A stretch of 64,000 nucleotides of DNA, taken from the NCBI GenBank assembly GCA_030220185.1, contig JASPKZ010007283.1, forward strand, positions 2,038,001-2,102,000. Direction: 5' to 3'. Under the pieces are notes generated by a model. The model was not told the origin of the DNA, ran no database searches, and saw nothing but the letters and a program-made list of their open reading frames with translations. This DNA is from Diploptera punctata (Eukaryota > Arthropoda > Insecta > Blattodea > Blaberidae). How positions within the stretch are numbered: position 1 is the first letter of the stretch; every line of letters begins with the position of its first letter. The position numbers and the translations under genes were made by a program. Positions 28,990-40,654 of this stretch are shown piece by piece.

Positions 28990-30415
28990 TATTTATTTTT
29001 GCTTCTATTAGTATGATTTGGGAAAAAGAAGCTCTTCCAGATGAATGGAAAGAATCAATTATCGTACCAATTTATAAGAAAGGAGATAAAACTGATTGCA
29101 ACAACTACAGGGGCATCTCATTACTTTCAACTTCGTACAAAATTCTAAAAAATATTTTAGTCAGCAGACTTATTCCCTATATTGATGACATTCTAGGAAA
29201 TCATCAATGTGCATTTAGAAGAAACAGGTCTACAACAGATCAGATTTTTAGTATAAGATAGCTTTTAGAAAAGAAATGGGAATATAACGGTACTGTGCAT
29301 CAACTATACGTAAACTTCAAAAAAGCATACGATTCAATTAAGAGGGAGAAGTTATAAAATATCCTTAAAAGTTAGTTAGACTTATACGAATGTGTCTAAA
29401 TGGCACAAAGAGTAGGGTACGTGTAGGCAAACAGTTTTCAGACACTTTTGAAATCAAGAATGGGTTGAAGCAAGGAGATGCACTATGTCCTCTACTATTT
29501 AATTTTTGTACTAGAGCATTCCATTAAATCTTTAGAGAACGAGGAAGGCTTACAACTCAATGGTATTAGTTTATGCTGATGATGTAGTACTATTGACCGA
29601 TAGCGAGGAGATGCTGAAGGACAACACGCACACACTATTGAGTAACACTAAGGAATTAGGACTGGAAGTAAATATAAATAAAACTAAATATATGGTCACA
29701 CGTAGAAATACATTATATAATGGAAATGGACAGCTAATGACAAATAAGGGAAATTTTGAGGAAGTGGCTGAATTCAAATACCTAGGAACAATAATCACAA
29801 ATAGGAATGAGATGCACAAAGAAATTAAACATAGACTCAATTCTGGAAATGCGTGCTATTATGCATTGCAGAGACTCTTGATGTCCCAACTCCTTTCAAA
29901 AAACGTTAAACTGAAAATATATAAAACTATTATTCTACCAGTTATATTATATGGGTGCGAAACATGGACTCTTACTTTAAAGGGAGGAAAGGAGATCACA
30001 AGTATTTGAGAATAAAGTATGTAGGAAAAATTTTGGACCAAATGGAGATGAACAAACAAGTGAATGGAGAAGAATACATAACAATGAACTACATGGTCTT
30101 TATAAGAAGCCAGATATAATATGAACAGTTAAGTCTCGTAGACTTAACTGCCGATGGGCAGGACATGTTGCACGTATTGGGAATGAAAGACTTGCATGGA
30201 AGCTTCTTGTAGGAAAGCCAGATGGAAAACGCCCAGTTGGTAGACCAAGAATGAGGTGGGAGTATAACATGAAATATGATTTGAGTGAAGTAGATTAAAC
30301 AGGGAATGATTGGAAAGCATTAGCTCAGGATGGGGATGTATGGAGAGCTTATGTCCGCGCGACCATGAACCTACGGGTTCGATAGTGCCAGTGAGTAAGT
30401 AAGTAAGATTAAGAG
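28990..30415 (+). mobile_element. RTE-like non-LTR retrotransposon, RT domain to 3' end, inactivated
   Basis: The longest copy of the window's commonest LINE. 29010-29261 encodes ALPDEWKESIIVPIYKKGDK, CNNYRGISLLSTSYKIL and HQCAFRRNRSTTDQIF. The frame then breaks (TAG at 29260). FKKAYDSIKRE follows near 29320. 29560-30009 encodes YADDVVLLTDSEEML, EVNINKTKYMVTRRN, EFKYLGTIITNRNEMHKEI, YKTIILPVILYGCETWTL. 30010-30390 is the C-terminal part with breaks, ending at the 3' tail 'gccagtgagtaagtaagta'. The endonuclease is missing (5'-truncated); compare the endonuclease start at 63870. RTE-like assignment rests on the TWNVRTLY-type endonuclease of that copy and RT motif spacing. Confidence 0.85.
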
Positions 30416-30419
30416 AAAT

Positions 30420-31412
30420 AAATGCTACTATTTCGTCAGGAAAGTACTGAAGGTGGTCGTTTACTTGATCGATTAGATCGTTGAACATTTGTGACTTGTG
30501 TGTTTGTATATTCTTATGTTTCCTGGCTGTTTGTTTTATAGTTGCTTGTGTGGATTTGTCAATTCCAGTATTTCTGGAAACTGGTGGGTCCTCTACTATG
30601 ATAACGCTGGGGGCGGGCAATAGTAGTGTAGCGACTGGCTCACCTGGTACACTGCTGTTTTTTACAGAGGCAGTCTGGACTGTCTGTACGTGAGGTCGGG
30701 ACTGGGTGGTCCGATTTTCAGCTTTTAATCGGCGAAAGGGCTCGATTTTTACTTTAAAAACAAAGTTTTCTATTTTCAGTGCCTCTTTGGCTTTGTCTCC
30801 ATCCGCCAGTGTTGCCAGAAACATTGACATCGGATTTTTAGTCTTACCGGAAGTATTTTTGACCACCTTAAAGACCTCGAATCCTAGATCCTTCAGATCA
30901 TCCTGGACTATGGATGGATCCACACTTAGGTCAATGCCTTTTGATGACAATTCGCGACGTTGGCGATCGTTTTTTCATTTGTTCCTCGCCGTTGATATGC
31001 GGGATTGTATGTTGGGAAAGCAGCTGGTTGTATTTGTTGAGCGCTGGCATTGAATCCAGTGGAAATGCAATTGAATGCATTAAATTCGGCTTTTTTGAAC
31101 TCCGCGTTCACAGCTGCTAACAGCGACGAGGATCCTCGGCGTATTAGCAGCGTCGGAGGTCTATTTGGTTTTTACGCCTAAACGCTGATCCTTGGTCGCC
31201 CGATTCTCAGCCGCTGCGCCGTCAGTGGTCGGCGGGGCGGCGGGGAGAGGGGCGACACTAGAGGATGCTTTTCTTCTGGCAATAGCGTCTGCTATTTGTT
31301 TACATGTCTTACTTGACGCAATAGCATCTGCTATGCAATTAGGATCTGATGGGAAGGGATTATTTAATCTGTCCCGTGTCCTACGCGCGATTGGGGAGGA
31401 CGTCGACTCCAT
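30420..31412 (-). pseudogene. Jockey-type LINE ORF1 (gag-like) remnant
   Basis: On minus. 31412-31161 (83 aa, proline/alanine-rich N-terminus) continues in another frame through AFNCISTGFNASAQQIQP (about 31050). 30950-30420 then has DLSVDPSIVQDDLKDLGFEV, KNPMSMFLATLADG, FVFKVKIEPFRRLKAEN. This resembles the PRE/C2HC-associated domain of Jockey-clade ORF1 proteins, followed by a low-complexity region. The CCHC knuckles expected near the PRE domain are not visible. The frame beyond about 30420 is antisense LINE and not part of the protein. ORF2 is absent. Two frameshifts at least. Confidence 0.65.
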
Positions 31413-31849
31413 CCACTTGGAATGGCTGGTAAACAGGGAGGGATGGTTGTCCTGTCATAGCTGCCGGGATAGCAGCAGACCTGAGGCCGATGGGTGTCCA
31501 CGCGGTGGCTCGAAGAGGGTTATTTTAGAGTGAAAACGGTAGTTAGGTAGAGCCTTCACCTAGAGGGAAAGCCGTCAGACGGTTTAGCTCAGTGACCTGT
31601 TATTCACAGGTCATTTGGACGCGCTGCGCTGCTTGCAGGGCGCTGGCTGAGGGCCGCGAGGGCTGGTGTCTTGACTTCACTACCTTACATAAGAGCGAGG
31701 AAACTTCTAGAAATAGCTTTGAGATATTTGTAAGCCTAGAATCCTCTGATAAGACACTTCTGACACTTCGGCCGGTTTATGCGGGTCCTCTAACTCGAAA
31801 TTGAGCACTTTCCCGCCAATTCTAACGTCGCTATGCGACATGTAACAGT
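31413..31849 (-). other. probable 5' UTR of the Jockey-type element
   Basis: GC-richer sequence directly upstream (minus) of the ORF1 remnant, with no open frame that makes sense. It ends where a LINE tail begins at 31850. Confidence 0.4.
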
Positions 31850-31902
31850 ATATATGGAGGACTTATGTCCGCGCGTCCATGAATCTCCTGGTTTGATAAC
31901 CA
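31850..31902 (+). mobile_element. RTE-like LINE 3' tail fragment
   Basis: 'tatggaggacttatgtccgcgcg' region and 'catgaatctcctggtttgata' match the last 50 bp of the LINE before its (TAAG)n tail. Together with the tail at 30340-30410 it brackets the Jockey remnant. Confidence 0.7.
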
Positions 31903-32645
31903 TAAGTAATGCCACGAGTGATTTCCAAATTATTGATAAATTCACGACTCACGAAGTGAGGAGTGAATTTATCTAGAGAATTTGGAAATCAAGAGTAGCA
32001 TTTGTTAGGACTATTTAAGGAATACAATTAAGCTGTTTACTCACAAATCATTATTTAAATATAGTTATTTTAAATTATTTATATATTTAATGTAAACGGC
32101 GATGTTTGAAAACAAATGAGAAACTATTGGTACGCTTCATTTGTTTCTTTTGTTCGGCACTGCAACCAGATCATATTATTTATTGCCAAAGGAACGCAAT
32201 ATTGTAAGAATGCACTCTAGTGGAGAAAAGATGAACCATATGAAACTGTATATTAATTCATTTCTGATGTCCTATGATGTAAATATGACAATTATATTTT
32301 TCTGGGGAAAAAATACATTTAAGAAAGTGCAAACGGTGGTTTCTTCTTTTGGTTGTATAATCAATTGCTACGAATGTTTTATATTAACTCCCGCATGCGG
32401 TATGTGCTGACATTCATGCACTATAGTTATATACAATTTGGTGGCCGTATTCCTTAGTGAGTCAGTCACTGCAAAATAATGCTATAACCTATTCAGAATG
32501 TTAAAAAGGAGGTACTTTCTTTATTATGATAAACTTTAGTTGGTAAATTCTAGGTGAAACACGACTGTGATTGACTGTAAATAAAAAATCAATGTAACGT
32601 GATTGGTTTTTGACTCCCATTTGGGGCATGAGTTAAATAGTCCCA
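31903..32645 (+). mobile_element. Unclassified ~0.7-kb dispersed repeat (family N), copy 1
   Basis: Begins 'cataagtaatgccacgagtg' with a small inverted repeat (gatttccaaatt / aatttggaaatc). Contains 'aatgtaaacggcgatgtttg', 'gcaaccagatcatattattt', 'tgatgtcctatgatgt' and 'ctgcaaaataatgct', and ends 'gaaacacgactgtgattg', 'cgtgattgg', 'ttgactcccatttgg', 'gagttaaatagtc'. Copies 2 and 3 lie at 37233-38300 and 38300-38985. No ORF conserved between copies; frame 32141-32410 is not maintained. Non-autonomous element of unknown class. Confidence 0.75.
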
Positions 32646-33529
32646 CTAATTCATTTATATTCATTATGAATCCGGAGCTTTTCTCTAGATGAAAGCTCTT
32701 AGAATCCAACGGAAATTTCTTTTTTTTTTAGAGCTAAATAAATTAAGAACTTAGCCTTGTTAGGGAATTTCCATTTTAAGCAATGTGTGTCACTAATAAT
32801 AAGACAGATATTCAATAATGAATTTTCCCGCACTTGGCTTCCTTTATTTCCGAATAAGCATTCTGCTGAACTAAGAGACGTTTCTGTAGCCGTCACGTGA
32901 GGCTAGCGCGCACGGATACCCCGACTGGGATACCACGTTCTAATGCTGGTGGTTACAGAGGGTGTTAGGCTATACCGGGATTATTTCGGTTTTTTCTTGG
33001 TGTCCTCCCTTTTCCCGAATTTCATCCCATCAACTATCTCCATTCGCCCTTTCCTACCCTTCATATTATTTTATTTCTCATTCATTCATACCACTCTTCA
33101 CTTCATCTCATGTTCTGTTGGCAATACGCAGGTGTTAAAAGTATGTGGTTGCGGGATCTGATGTGGTGAGCCACCAGGTTGCTGTCTCATGACTCCGAGT
33201 CTGATCAAATTCAAAAGGGGAGAAGGGACCGACGGGAGGGTTGGTAGACCCTGCTCGAGGTTACCAACCCAAAAATAGAGGTAAGAACCTGGTATGTAGG
33301 ACCTGGAAGGCGACCTACAACTTACATTACGCCGTAGAATGGACATTCATTCCATTCTTCTCCATAATACTGAAACAGCGCAACAGATGTTTCAAGTCGC
33401 GGTGCTCGGGCAGTCTGTCCTCTAAGTCTTAATAAATAGCTATAAGTTTTTGCACGTAACAATTGAGGGAAATAGTTTGGGGGGAAAATTGTCACTTTCC
33501 TACTACAGTAATTTTGATTATTACGGCGG
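32646..33529. other. mostly unassigned; possible LINE 5' scrap
   Basis: 33270-33330 ('ccaacccaaaaatagaggta', then CRTWKATYNL on plus) weakly resembles the start of an RTE-like endonuclease (TWNVRTLY-type), with 'gatctgatgtggtgagccac' upstream. Too degraded to call. Confidence 0.3.
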
Positions 33530-33775
33530 TTTATGGCCAAGTGTACATACGCTCTCCATACATATATTTCCCGAACTAATGTTTCTTAATCATACTTGTC
33601 TAATACACCTTCCCCAAATTAATTAATGTTATTCTCCCATCTAATTCTTAGCGAATGTCTAGCCACTAGTTGCTTTCTCTTGATTTCCCTACAAGGAGTT
33701 TTCATGTCCTTATTTCATTCCTCATTCGTGCAAAATATATTGCTGTCCTGTATAATTTTAAATGCAGCATACGTT
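33530..33775 (-). mobile_element. RTE-like LINE 3' fragment, strongly decayed
   Basis: 'tacgctctccatacatatat', 'ttattctcccatctaattct', 'atgtccttatttcattcctc', 'attcgtgca' follow the minus-strand LINE order seen at 44650-45090. Confidence 0.55.
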
Positions 33776-33920
33776 TGAATTGCGATCCGGTTCAAGCCCG
33801 AAATTCGTAGGTTCGAATCCAGGTGGATCAGGATTTTTAAACTGCTGCCTTCTGGCAGCACCATAGCATCTTGGTGTAAAGTTGGACGTCACGCAGGGCT
33901 GCCTACCCGTCTTATATAAC
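33776..33920 (+). mobile_element. tRNA-like SINE head, unique
   Basis: A B-box GTAGGTTCGAATCCAGG at 33808, a 'ctgctgccttctggcagca' hairpin, 'gttggacgtcacgcagggct'. The A box is unclear. Single copy here. Confidence 0.4.
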
Positions 33921-34066
33921 TTCAAATATGATTTTTATTATAAATTAGGTAACACCCGCCTAAATAAATTAAGTGTGTTTTTGTATTTAGTTGAATTAGT
34001 AACAAAAAATAAATATAAATTTATATTGCAATTATGTTCAGATAACCTGTGCTGATAACTCGGCGT

Positions 34067-34385
34067 TGCCCGGGAATCTGTTTATCCGGATCTTCTAGGC
34101 ATAAATGAGCTGAGTGATAAAAATGGTTATTGTTATGTATACGTAAAAAGAATACCCGCAATGCTCTGCTACGCTTGCCCGGGAATACATTCATCCCGAT
34201 CTTCTTGGCATCAATGTGCTGAAAGATGAAATTGTTATTGTGAGTTATACATAAAAGAATACCCGCCTACGCTTCTACGCTTGCCCGGAATCGACTTATC
34301 CTGATCTCCTTGATTTCAATGAGCTGAAAGACAAAAATGGTTAGACCTATTGTGAGTTATCCGTAAAAGATAGACATATGCTGCT
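34067..34385 (+). repeat. three-unit ~107-bp tandem repeat
   Basis: Units start at 34067, 34176 and 34282 ('tgcccgggaat' or 'tgcccggaatc'). They share 'gatcttct', 'gcat(c)aatg-gctga', 'aaaatggtta', 'gagttatac' and 'aaaagaatacccgc'. Diverged 15-25%, so old. No coding content. Confidence 0.75.
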
Positions 34386-35830
34386 GTGAACTTTTTTGTA
34401 ATTTTTTTAGATACTCAATTTTATCTACATTAAATAGGTGTGTTTGTTATGGTTTAGACAACGTAACTCATTTAAGCGTCCAAGAAGCTACTTTCTTAGT
34501 GCATCAATGCCTTTTTCTTTTATCTCCGGTCATGTAGAAAGTAGGGTAATATGGACCCTTCGGTCCTACGTTTTAAGTGTCCCAGAAAAATCTCTAAACC
34601 AGTCAAGTAATTTATTTAGTCCATACAAACATACATACAGACTCACATTCATTTTTATAAGTAAATATGAAAATGTGTGTTTTTATTATTATTTTACTGA
34701 ATCTGCCACAGAAGCTTCACCATATGTATGGGTAGAAATTACAGGGATGTAAACCCATATTTTCTTTGCTTTCCAGAAATTAACAAAACATAAAATATAG
34801 TAGAGGAAGTTCGGGTAATGTGGACCCTTCGGTTTGAGTTGGAACCAGTAATTGGTGCTGCCCTGGAACAGAAAAGATTTTAACTTTGACGTGTTCAAGG
34901 CCAGATTCTCTTATTATTTGTGCGAAGAAGGGGTTATTTATAATACTTATGAAAATGACAATTTTAAAAGTTTCTCAAGCTAAGAATTATTTCTAAATTT
35001 CTGCTACTGAATATTACAAATAATGAAAACCATGCAATTTTAATACACAGACGTGTTTCGTATGGTATTATGTGACATGGGGTTGTATAAAATAATTAGA
35101 CAAAGGAGTTCGGTTAATTGGTCCACTTTCATTCCATTAAATACAGCATTCATGATATTATATGACAAGGGGTTGTATAAAATAATTAAATATAACAAAG
35201 GAATTCGGTTAATTTGGACCCTCCACGAGGTAGTTAAATGGGTCAGGGTTCACTTTATACGAATAGGTATATTTTAACAACGAGGATGCTCTCTATAAAA
35301 ATCATGCACTTAATTAATTTTATTATATATCCTTGTCACTTTACTAAAACCAGACCTTCGCCCTCTGCAGATGGATGACGCGTGAATGTTATAATCAGCA
35401 ATAATTTTTTCATAACATTAAATAAATATCAATGCTTTTTAATTACGATCAGTCATAAATACTTTCAGATTAATTTGTGCCTGTCTGCATAAATTAATAG
35501 AGTAAATATACTTAAAAATAGTCTTAGAGCTAGGGTGGACTCTGGGGTCCATTTTATCCGAATATGGAGGTTAAACTGAACTTTCTTCTAATGTAAAAAA
35601 AGTTTATAAATTATGAAGATGTTTCTATATTTGAATAAAATAACAATGCTATTTCATAGTTTAAACACTAATGATAATCACTGTAATTAAACAAAATTCC
35701 AATAGATTAATTTTAAATTCATAACACCCCCTTCACACCCCTCTCTCTGTGGCCCGACAACACGCAAATTTATTTATCTTAACCCTAAAATTACAACAAA
35801 AATCATAAAACAAACTAGTAAACAACCCGA
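34386..35830. repeat. diverged array with recurrent 'taat-tggacc' motif
   Basis: GGTAATATGGACCCTTCGG (34545), GGTAATGTGGACCCTTCGG (34816), GTTAATTGGTCCAC (35114), GTTAATTTGGACCCT (35208) and GTCCATTTTATCCGAAT (35548) recur at 90-300 bp spacing. A clearer pair of ~100-bp units at 35055-35220 shares 'ggggttgtataaaataatta'. Frames 34438-34752 and 35053-35277 run over these repeats and lack support as genes. Confidence 0.5.
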
Positions 35831-35843
35831 AGAGTGCATTTAT

Positions 35844-36251
35844 CTTCTTGTATCATGTAAGCCCATGTTTCCCTTAACAGAGATTTAGGCGCTCTCCCCC
35901 TACAGAGAAGAATTTGAACCATACAAATTTAGTTACACTTGTTTTCGTATGGATGTCATTTGAGTGGTCCGTGGTCAGCGTTCTGCCTCATACTGACATC
36001 TAGGAAACCAAGGTAGTACTAGCACGGGAAAATTCGATAAATTTTGCTTAGAGGCCTTTTCATTCAGGCGTAAGGATTTTTTACGAGCCTGAAAATCCTC
36101 AGACTCGGGATCCACGGCTTAAAGTCCCTCCCGGAGGACTTAGTCCTTGAATTTTTCCATCCTAAAAATGCATCGACCCCGGCCGGGTTTGAACCCGCGA
36201 CCCTCGGGACCAGAGGCAAGGAGCATAACCACTAGTCCACCGCGGCCAATA
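35844..36251 (-). mobile_element. tRNA-derived SINE family S2, full-length
   Basis: On minus from 36247: 'ggccgcggtggactagtgg' (A box), 'ttgcctctggtcccgagg', B box GGGTTCAAACCCGG, 'ggtcgatgcatttttagg', 'caagg...ctaagtcctccgggagg', 'cctagatgtcagtatgagg', ending in 'gatacaagaag'. Flanked by AGAGTGCATTTAT (35831-35843) and AGAGTACATTTAT (36252-36264), a 13-bp duplication with one mismatch. Confidence 0.93.
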
Positions 36252-36264
36252 AGAGTACATTTAT

Positions 36265-37230
36265 AAGATCCTAAAACGGGGAGATACAGGGTCAACCTGT
36301 ATTCTCGGCTACTCACGGCAGAATAAATCAATGGTTCTTTAAATTGGGTTTGCTCTTCTGTGGAGAATAGAAAGAAAAAGTTACTAAAGGAACCAAAAAA
36401 TAAAATGTGTCAGATACATGGATGCTAATCCATATAAAACAAAACTGAAATAGCTAGACGTTTGGGAAATGCTTAACTATACCGCACTGGGATATGTACC
36501 TACAAGTTGTTAATTATAAAATGCAGAAGATGAAACATTGTTTTTGAAAGGCCTCCATATTGGAATAACTTGATGAAGTTTAACAATTTAGTTGAGGACG
36601 ACTGACTTACCAGGTACCAATTTTATAATTAACATCTTATATATAATCTCAACGGTGCTTTAATATGAATTTCAAAAGTGTTGAATGTACCTACAAGTTA
36701 AAAATTAAAAATATTTGTTTCATTTTCTTGGTTTTTTGTGAAGATTTAAGAAATTACTTTTCATTTAAGTTGTACTATAAGTCAAATTGTGATTCTATAT
36801 TAACTTTAATATCATTATGCGCGTTTCTTACTGGAATTTTAATTAAATTGGATAAACTCCAGTTTGTACACAACTTGGTATTGCGCTAGTGCCTACTATA
36901 CTGTTTCAGTACTGTTCCTAATTAAAATATATTTTCCCTAAAAGTATTTGTTTAAATCTATTGAACTTAATATCATTTGATATATTATCACTTTCACTTA
37001 TGATCTATCAAAACATATTACTTATTTTCTAAATCTCACTTGTGAATAATTATGAGTTGCAAATACTGTTTCTTCTTCATCTTGACATACGAATAACTCA
37101 GGTCATAAATAAAACAGTCTGACAACGCGGTTGATATCTCTTGTCGATTGCTTAAAAAAGTGGGGGCATTAATTTCCTACTATTTCAAGTGCCTCCTAAG
37201 GACTGTAGTGGATTCACATTAATTCATTAT
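36265..37230. other. mostly unassigned
   Basis: 36550-36660 is a relative of the 9960-10060 repeat arm ('gttgaggacgac', 'ctcaacggtgctttaatatg'). The frame 36665-36889 (74 aa) is hydrophobic with no motif; no support as a gene. Confidence 0.45.
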
Positions 37231-37232
37231 TA

Positions 37233-38300
37233 TCATCATAAGTAATGCCACGAGTGATTTCCAATTTATCTAGAGAATTTGGAAATCAAGAGTGGCATTT
37301 GTTAGGACTACTTAACGAATAAAATTAAGCTGTTTACTCACAAATCATTGTTTAACTATAGTTATTTTAAAATATTTACATCTTTAATGTAAACTGCGAT
37401 GTTTGAAAACAAATCAGAAATGTGAGGTTATGTTCATTCACTGCACCTTTATCATAATTATTTATTGCCAAATAAGATCGCAATAAAACTATTATTCTAC
37501 CAGTTATATTATACGGGTGCGAAACATGGACTCTCACTTTAAGAGAGGAAAGGAGATTACGAGTATTTGAGAATAAAGTTCTTAGGAAAATTTTTGGACC
37601 AAAGAGAGATGAACAGACAGGTGAATGGATAAGACTACATAACAATGAACTACATGGTCTTTATAGAAAGCCAGATATAATAAGAACAGTTAAGTCTCAT
37701 AGACTGGGATGGGCAGGACATGTTGCGTGTATAGGGAATGAAAGACGTGCATGGAAACTTCTTGTAGGAAAGCCAGAAGGAAAACGCCCAATTGGTAGAC
37801 CAAGAATGAGGTGGGAGAACAACATTAACTATGATTTGAGGGAAGTAGATTATACAGGGAATGATTGGAAAGCATTGGCTCAGGATAGGGATGTATGGAG
37901 AGCTTATGTCCTTGCGGCCATGAACCTACGGGTTCGATAGTGCCAGTGAGTAAGTAAGTAAGTAAGTAAATAAGATCGAAATATTCTAAGCGTGCACCCA
38001 AGTGGAGAAATAATGAAACACATCAATAATCAACATTGCGGGTTATTCATTTACTTTTTTAGTAAACAACTCAGTAAAATCAAGGTATCTTTTCATTATT
38101 CAATGTATTTGTTGTAGAAAAATAATGCTTTCACCAGTTCAGAACTTTAAAAAAGAGGAGCTTTCTTTATCAAAAAAGCAGCAGCTGATAAAGAGAAATC
38201 GATAAAGAGCGAGGTGAAACACGACTGTGATTGGTTGCAAATAAAAAATCAATATAACGTGATTGGTCATTGACTCCTATTTGGAGCATTAGTTAAATAG
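37233..38300 (+). mobile_element. family N repeat, copy 2, interrupted by a LINE
   Basis: Matches 31903-32645 from 'cataagtaatgccacgagtg' to 'gcattagttaaatagtc', with the middle replaced or diverged around 38000-38160. Split by the LINE at 37481-37967 inside the AAATAAGATCG duplication. Immediately followed by copy 3. Confidence 0.75.
37481..37967 (+). mobile_element. RTE-like LINE, 5'-truncated ~490-bp copy with TSD
   Basis: Encodes, with breaks, IILPVILYGCETWTLTLREE then the C-terminal part (GRPRMRWENNINYDLREVDY). Ends 'gccagtgagtaagtaagtaa'. Flanked by AAATAAGATCG at 37470-37480 and 37968-37978, an exact 11-bp duplication. It is the least damaged 3' end of this family in the window, and defines the (GTAA)n tail as the true 3' terminus. 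Confidence 0.92.
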
Positions 38301-38984
38301 TCTAGAGATTTTGAAAATCAAAAGTGACATTTGTTAGATTTATTTAACGAATAAAGTTAAGCTGTTTACCCACTTACACGTCATTATTTAAGTATAGTTA
38401 TTTAAAAATATCTATTTATTTATTGTAAACGGCGATGTTTGAAAATAAATGAGAAGCTGTGTTTGAAAACAAATGAGAAACGATCGTTACGCTTTTTCAT
38501 CACTGCAACCAGATCATATTATTTATTGCCAAAGGATCGCAAAATTGTAAGAATGCACCCTAGTGGAGAATTTATAACCACCATTATAGGTATTAATTAA
38601 TTTCTGATGTCCTATGATGTACATATGTCAATTATATTTTTCCGCAACGTCATTTCCTGGAAAATAATTCGTTTGAGAAAGTGCAAACAATGGTTTTTTT
38701 TTTGTGGTTTAATCAATTGCTACAAATGTTTTTATATTACCACCCGCAAGTACTATCAGCTGACATTCGTGCACTATATATACAATCTGGTAGCCACCTG
38801 ATATCACTGCAAAATAATGCTGTGGCCTATTTAGAATGTTAAAAAGGAGTAGCTTGCTTGAATATGATAAACTTGTTTGATAAATTCGTGATGAAACACG
38901 ACTGTGATTGGTTGTAACTCAAATATCAATGCAATGTGTTTGGTCTTTGACTCCCATTTGGTGCATGAGTTAAACAGTCATTAA

Positions 38985-38985
<1 letters not shown>
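38300..38985 (+). mobile_element. family N repeat, copy 3
   Basis: Matches copy 1 end to end: 'gaatgttaaaaaggag', 'ctgatgtcctatgatgta', 'caattgctacaaatgttttt', 'gaaacacgactgtgattgg', 'ttgactcccatttggtgcat'. Head-to-tail with copy 2. A local duplication at 38440-38480 repeats 'gtttgaaaa-aaatgagaa'. Confidence 0.75.

Positions 38986-39024
<39 letters not shown>
38984..39024. repeat. (ATT)n microsatellite
   Basis: About 13 ATT units following family N copy 3. Confidence 0.95.
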
Positions 39025-39094
39025 TTACTTAAAGATCGACTTTAATAATTAATGTTATGTTATTGTGGATTTACAGAGAATTTTGTCATTTCAT

Positions 39095-39260
39095 GTTCAC
39101 TCAAAAAAGTTAATAAGACATTTAAAACGGTTATTATTCCAGTTATATCAAACGAATGTGACACGTGGTCTCTTACTTTAAGAGAGGAGAAATGATTTCG
39201 AGTATTTGTAAATAAAAGTTTCAGACCAAATTGAAGTGAACAGACAGCTGAGTAGAGAAG
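39095..39260 (+). mobile_element. RTE-like LINE fragment
   Basis: 'aaaacggttattattccagtta', 'gtgacacgtggtctcttac', 'ttaagagaggag', 'gaacagacagctgagtagaga' match 37490-37630 at ~80%. Confidence 0.7.
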
Positions 39261-39264
39261 ACCA

Positions 39265-40155
39265 CAAGAAGAAACATAAAACTGAAATGGTGTTGCTGGG
39301 GACTTGGATGATAATATTTACATATTTTGTAGCTGATGTTAATTAAAAGTTGAGATTGCAACGAAGTATAATTAGTAATAAGACTTGTGTCTTAAATCAA
39401 TTGAAAATAACGGCAATTGTAGCGCTATGATCGTTAATGCATATTAAAACATTTATCAGATTACAAATTTCCCGCCCCACGTTACAAAATATACCGCACC
39501 AAATTTGATATTTATGGAAAATTGTGCATAAGATGTAACAAATAGCTATATGTGGATACAGTCACATATTTCAAAATACAAAGACTGAAATGGCACAGCA
39601 TATTATAACATTACCTAAAGTTACATAAAATAGGCCTACTCACTGCAACTTTGGAAGGAAAGAAAGCCGAGGGAAAGCCCAATTATAGAAACAAAGAATG
39701 TGTAATAATTCATATATTAGCTCTGGGTAAAATAAACTGACCTTAGTTGTTAAATAGAGTCATTAAATAAAAAAATAACGGATTTAACCCGATATATATT
39801 AATCAGTACAAATAATTCAACAATCGCAACAGTAACATTTAGGCTATGGCAGTGTTTTTATCACTTTTACAGTGATATGAAATAGAGAGAGGTGCATTAA
39901 GGCACTCTAGCGTCATTATTCCTGTTGCAAGTGGAACAAGTGACAGGCAATTTGTATTTTACATTCACAAACTCTTGTGTCAAGTGATTGGGGCTTGGAA
40001 AGGGTAGCAGTGTAAATTACGACAGACTACGAATGAATATATATCAACAATTACATTCGGCTCTCTGCTCACTACGCTAGATGCGCAAAACATTCTGTAC
40101 TAAATTACCTACTCCCCTGAATTAAACTGAAAAACGCGATGTAAGAGTGCATTGA
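39265..40155. other. mostly unassigned
   Basis: 39590-39720 may be a further decayed LINE piece ('ctgaaatggcacagcatatt', 'ggaaagaaagccgagggaaa'). Nothing else seen. Confidence 0.4.
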
Positions 40156-40159
40156 CTTA

Positions 40160-40535
40160 TTTTAAATAGGCTAGACCAGTGTTGACCTATGGTAGTGAAG
40201 CATGGACACTAAGAAAACAACATGAAAGCAGAATAACGGCTTGTGAAATGAGATTCATGCGCAGAACAGCGGGTTACACCAGATGGGATCGGAAAAGGAA
40301 CACCGATATCTTAAAAGAATTGAAGACTACGCCAATTTTGGAATATATTAAACAGTACCAACTAAATTGGAAACACCATCTTGAAAGAATGAGTTCAAAT
40401 CGGATCCCCAAAGCTGTTTATAATTATATACCAAGAGGACGAAGATCACTGGGCCATCCTATGAAACGCTGGAGGGAAAATTTTCTATAGGATCGTAACA
40501 GGCCTTGGCCTAATACTTGGAAGGAAGAAGAAGAA
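40160..40535 (+). mobile_element. LINE C-terminal fragment with (GAA)n(AAT)n tail
   Basis: Open from 40179: LTYGSEAWTLRKQHESRI, MRRTAGYTRWDRKRN, KTTPILEYIKQYQLNWKHHL, NYIPRGRRSLGHPMKRW, then TAG. Same subfamily as 23356-23529 and 10165-10715. The 3' tail GAAGAAGAAGAAGATAAT passes into the microsatellite at 40536. Only the post-RT domain remains, but 104 codons are uninterrupted, so a young copy. Confidence 0.85.
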
Positions 40536-40536
40536 G

Positions 40537-40595
<59 letters not shown>

Positions 40596-40596
40596 G

Positions 40597-40639
<43 letters not shown>

Positions 40640-40654
40640 TAATAATAATATTTA
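40536..40654. repeat. (AAT)n(GATAAT)n microsatellite
   Basis: Likely grown from a LINE tail; LINE 3' ends abut it from both sides (plus at 40535, minus at 40655). The frames reading poly-Ile and Met-Ile through it are spurious. Confidence 0.95.

Noticed and set aside
30144..30419. C-terminal third of the 268-aa minus frame as part of the Jockey ORF1
   Set aside because: It is antisense to the plus-strand LINE 3' end; the protein similarity stops at about 30420.
37921..37975. GTAAGTAAGTAAG as a strong splice donor cluster
   Set aside because: It is the simple-repeat 3' tail of the RTE-like LINE, found at several LINE ends.
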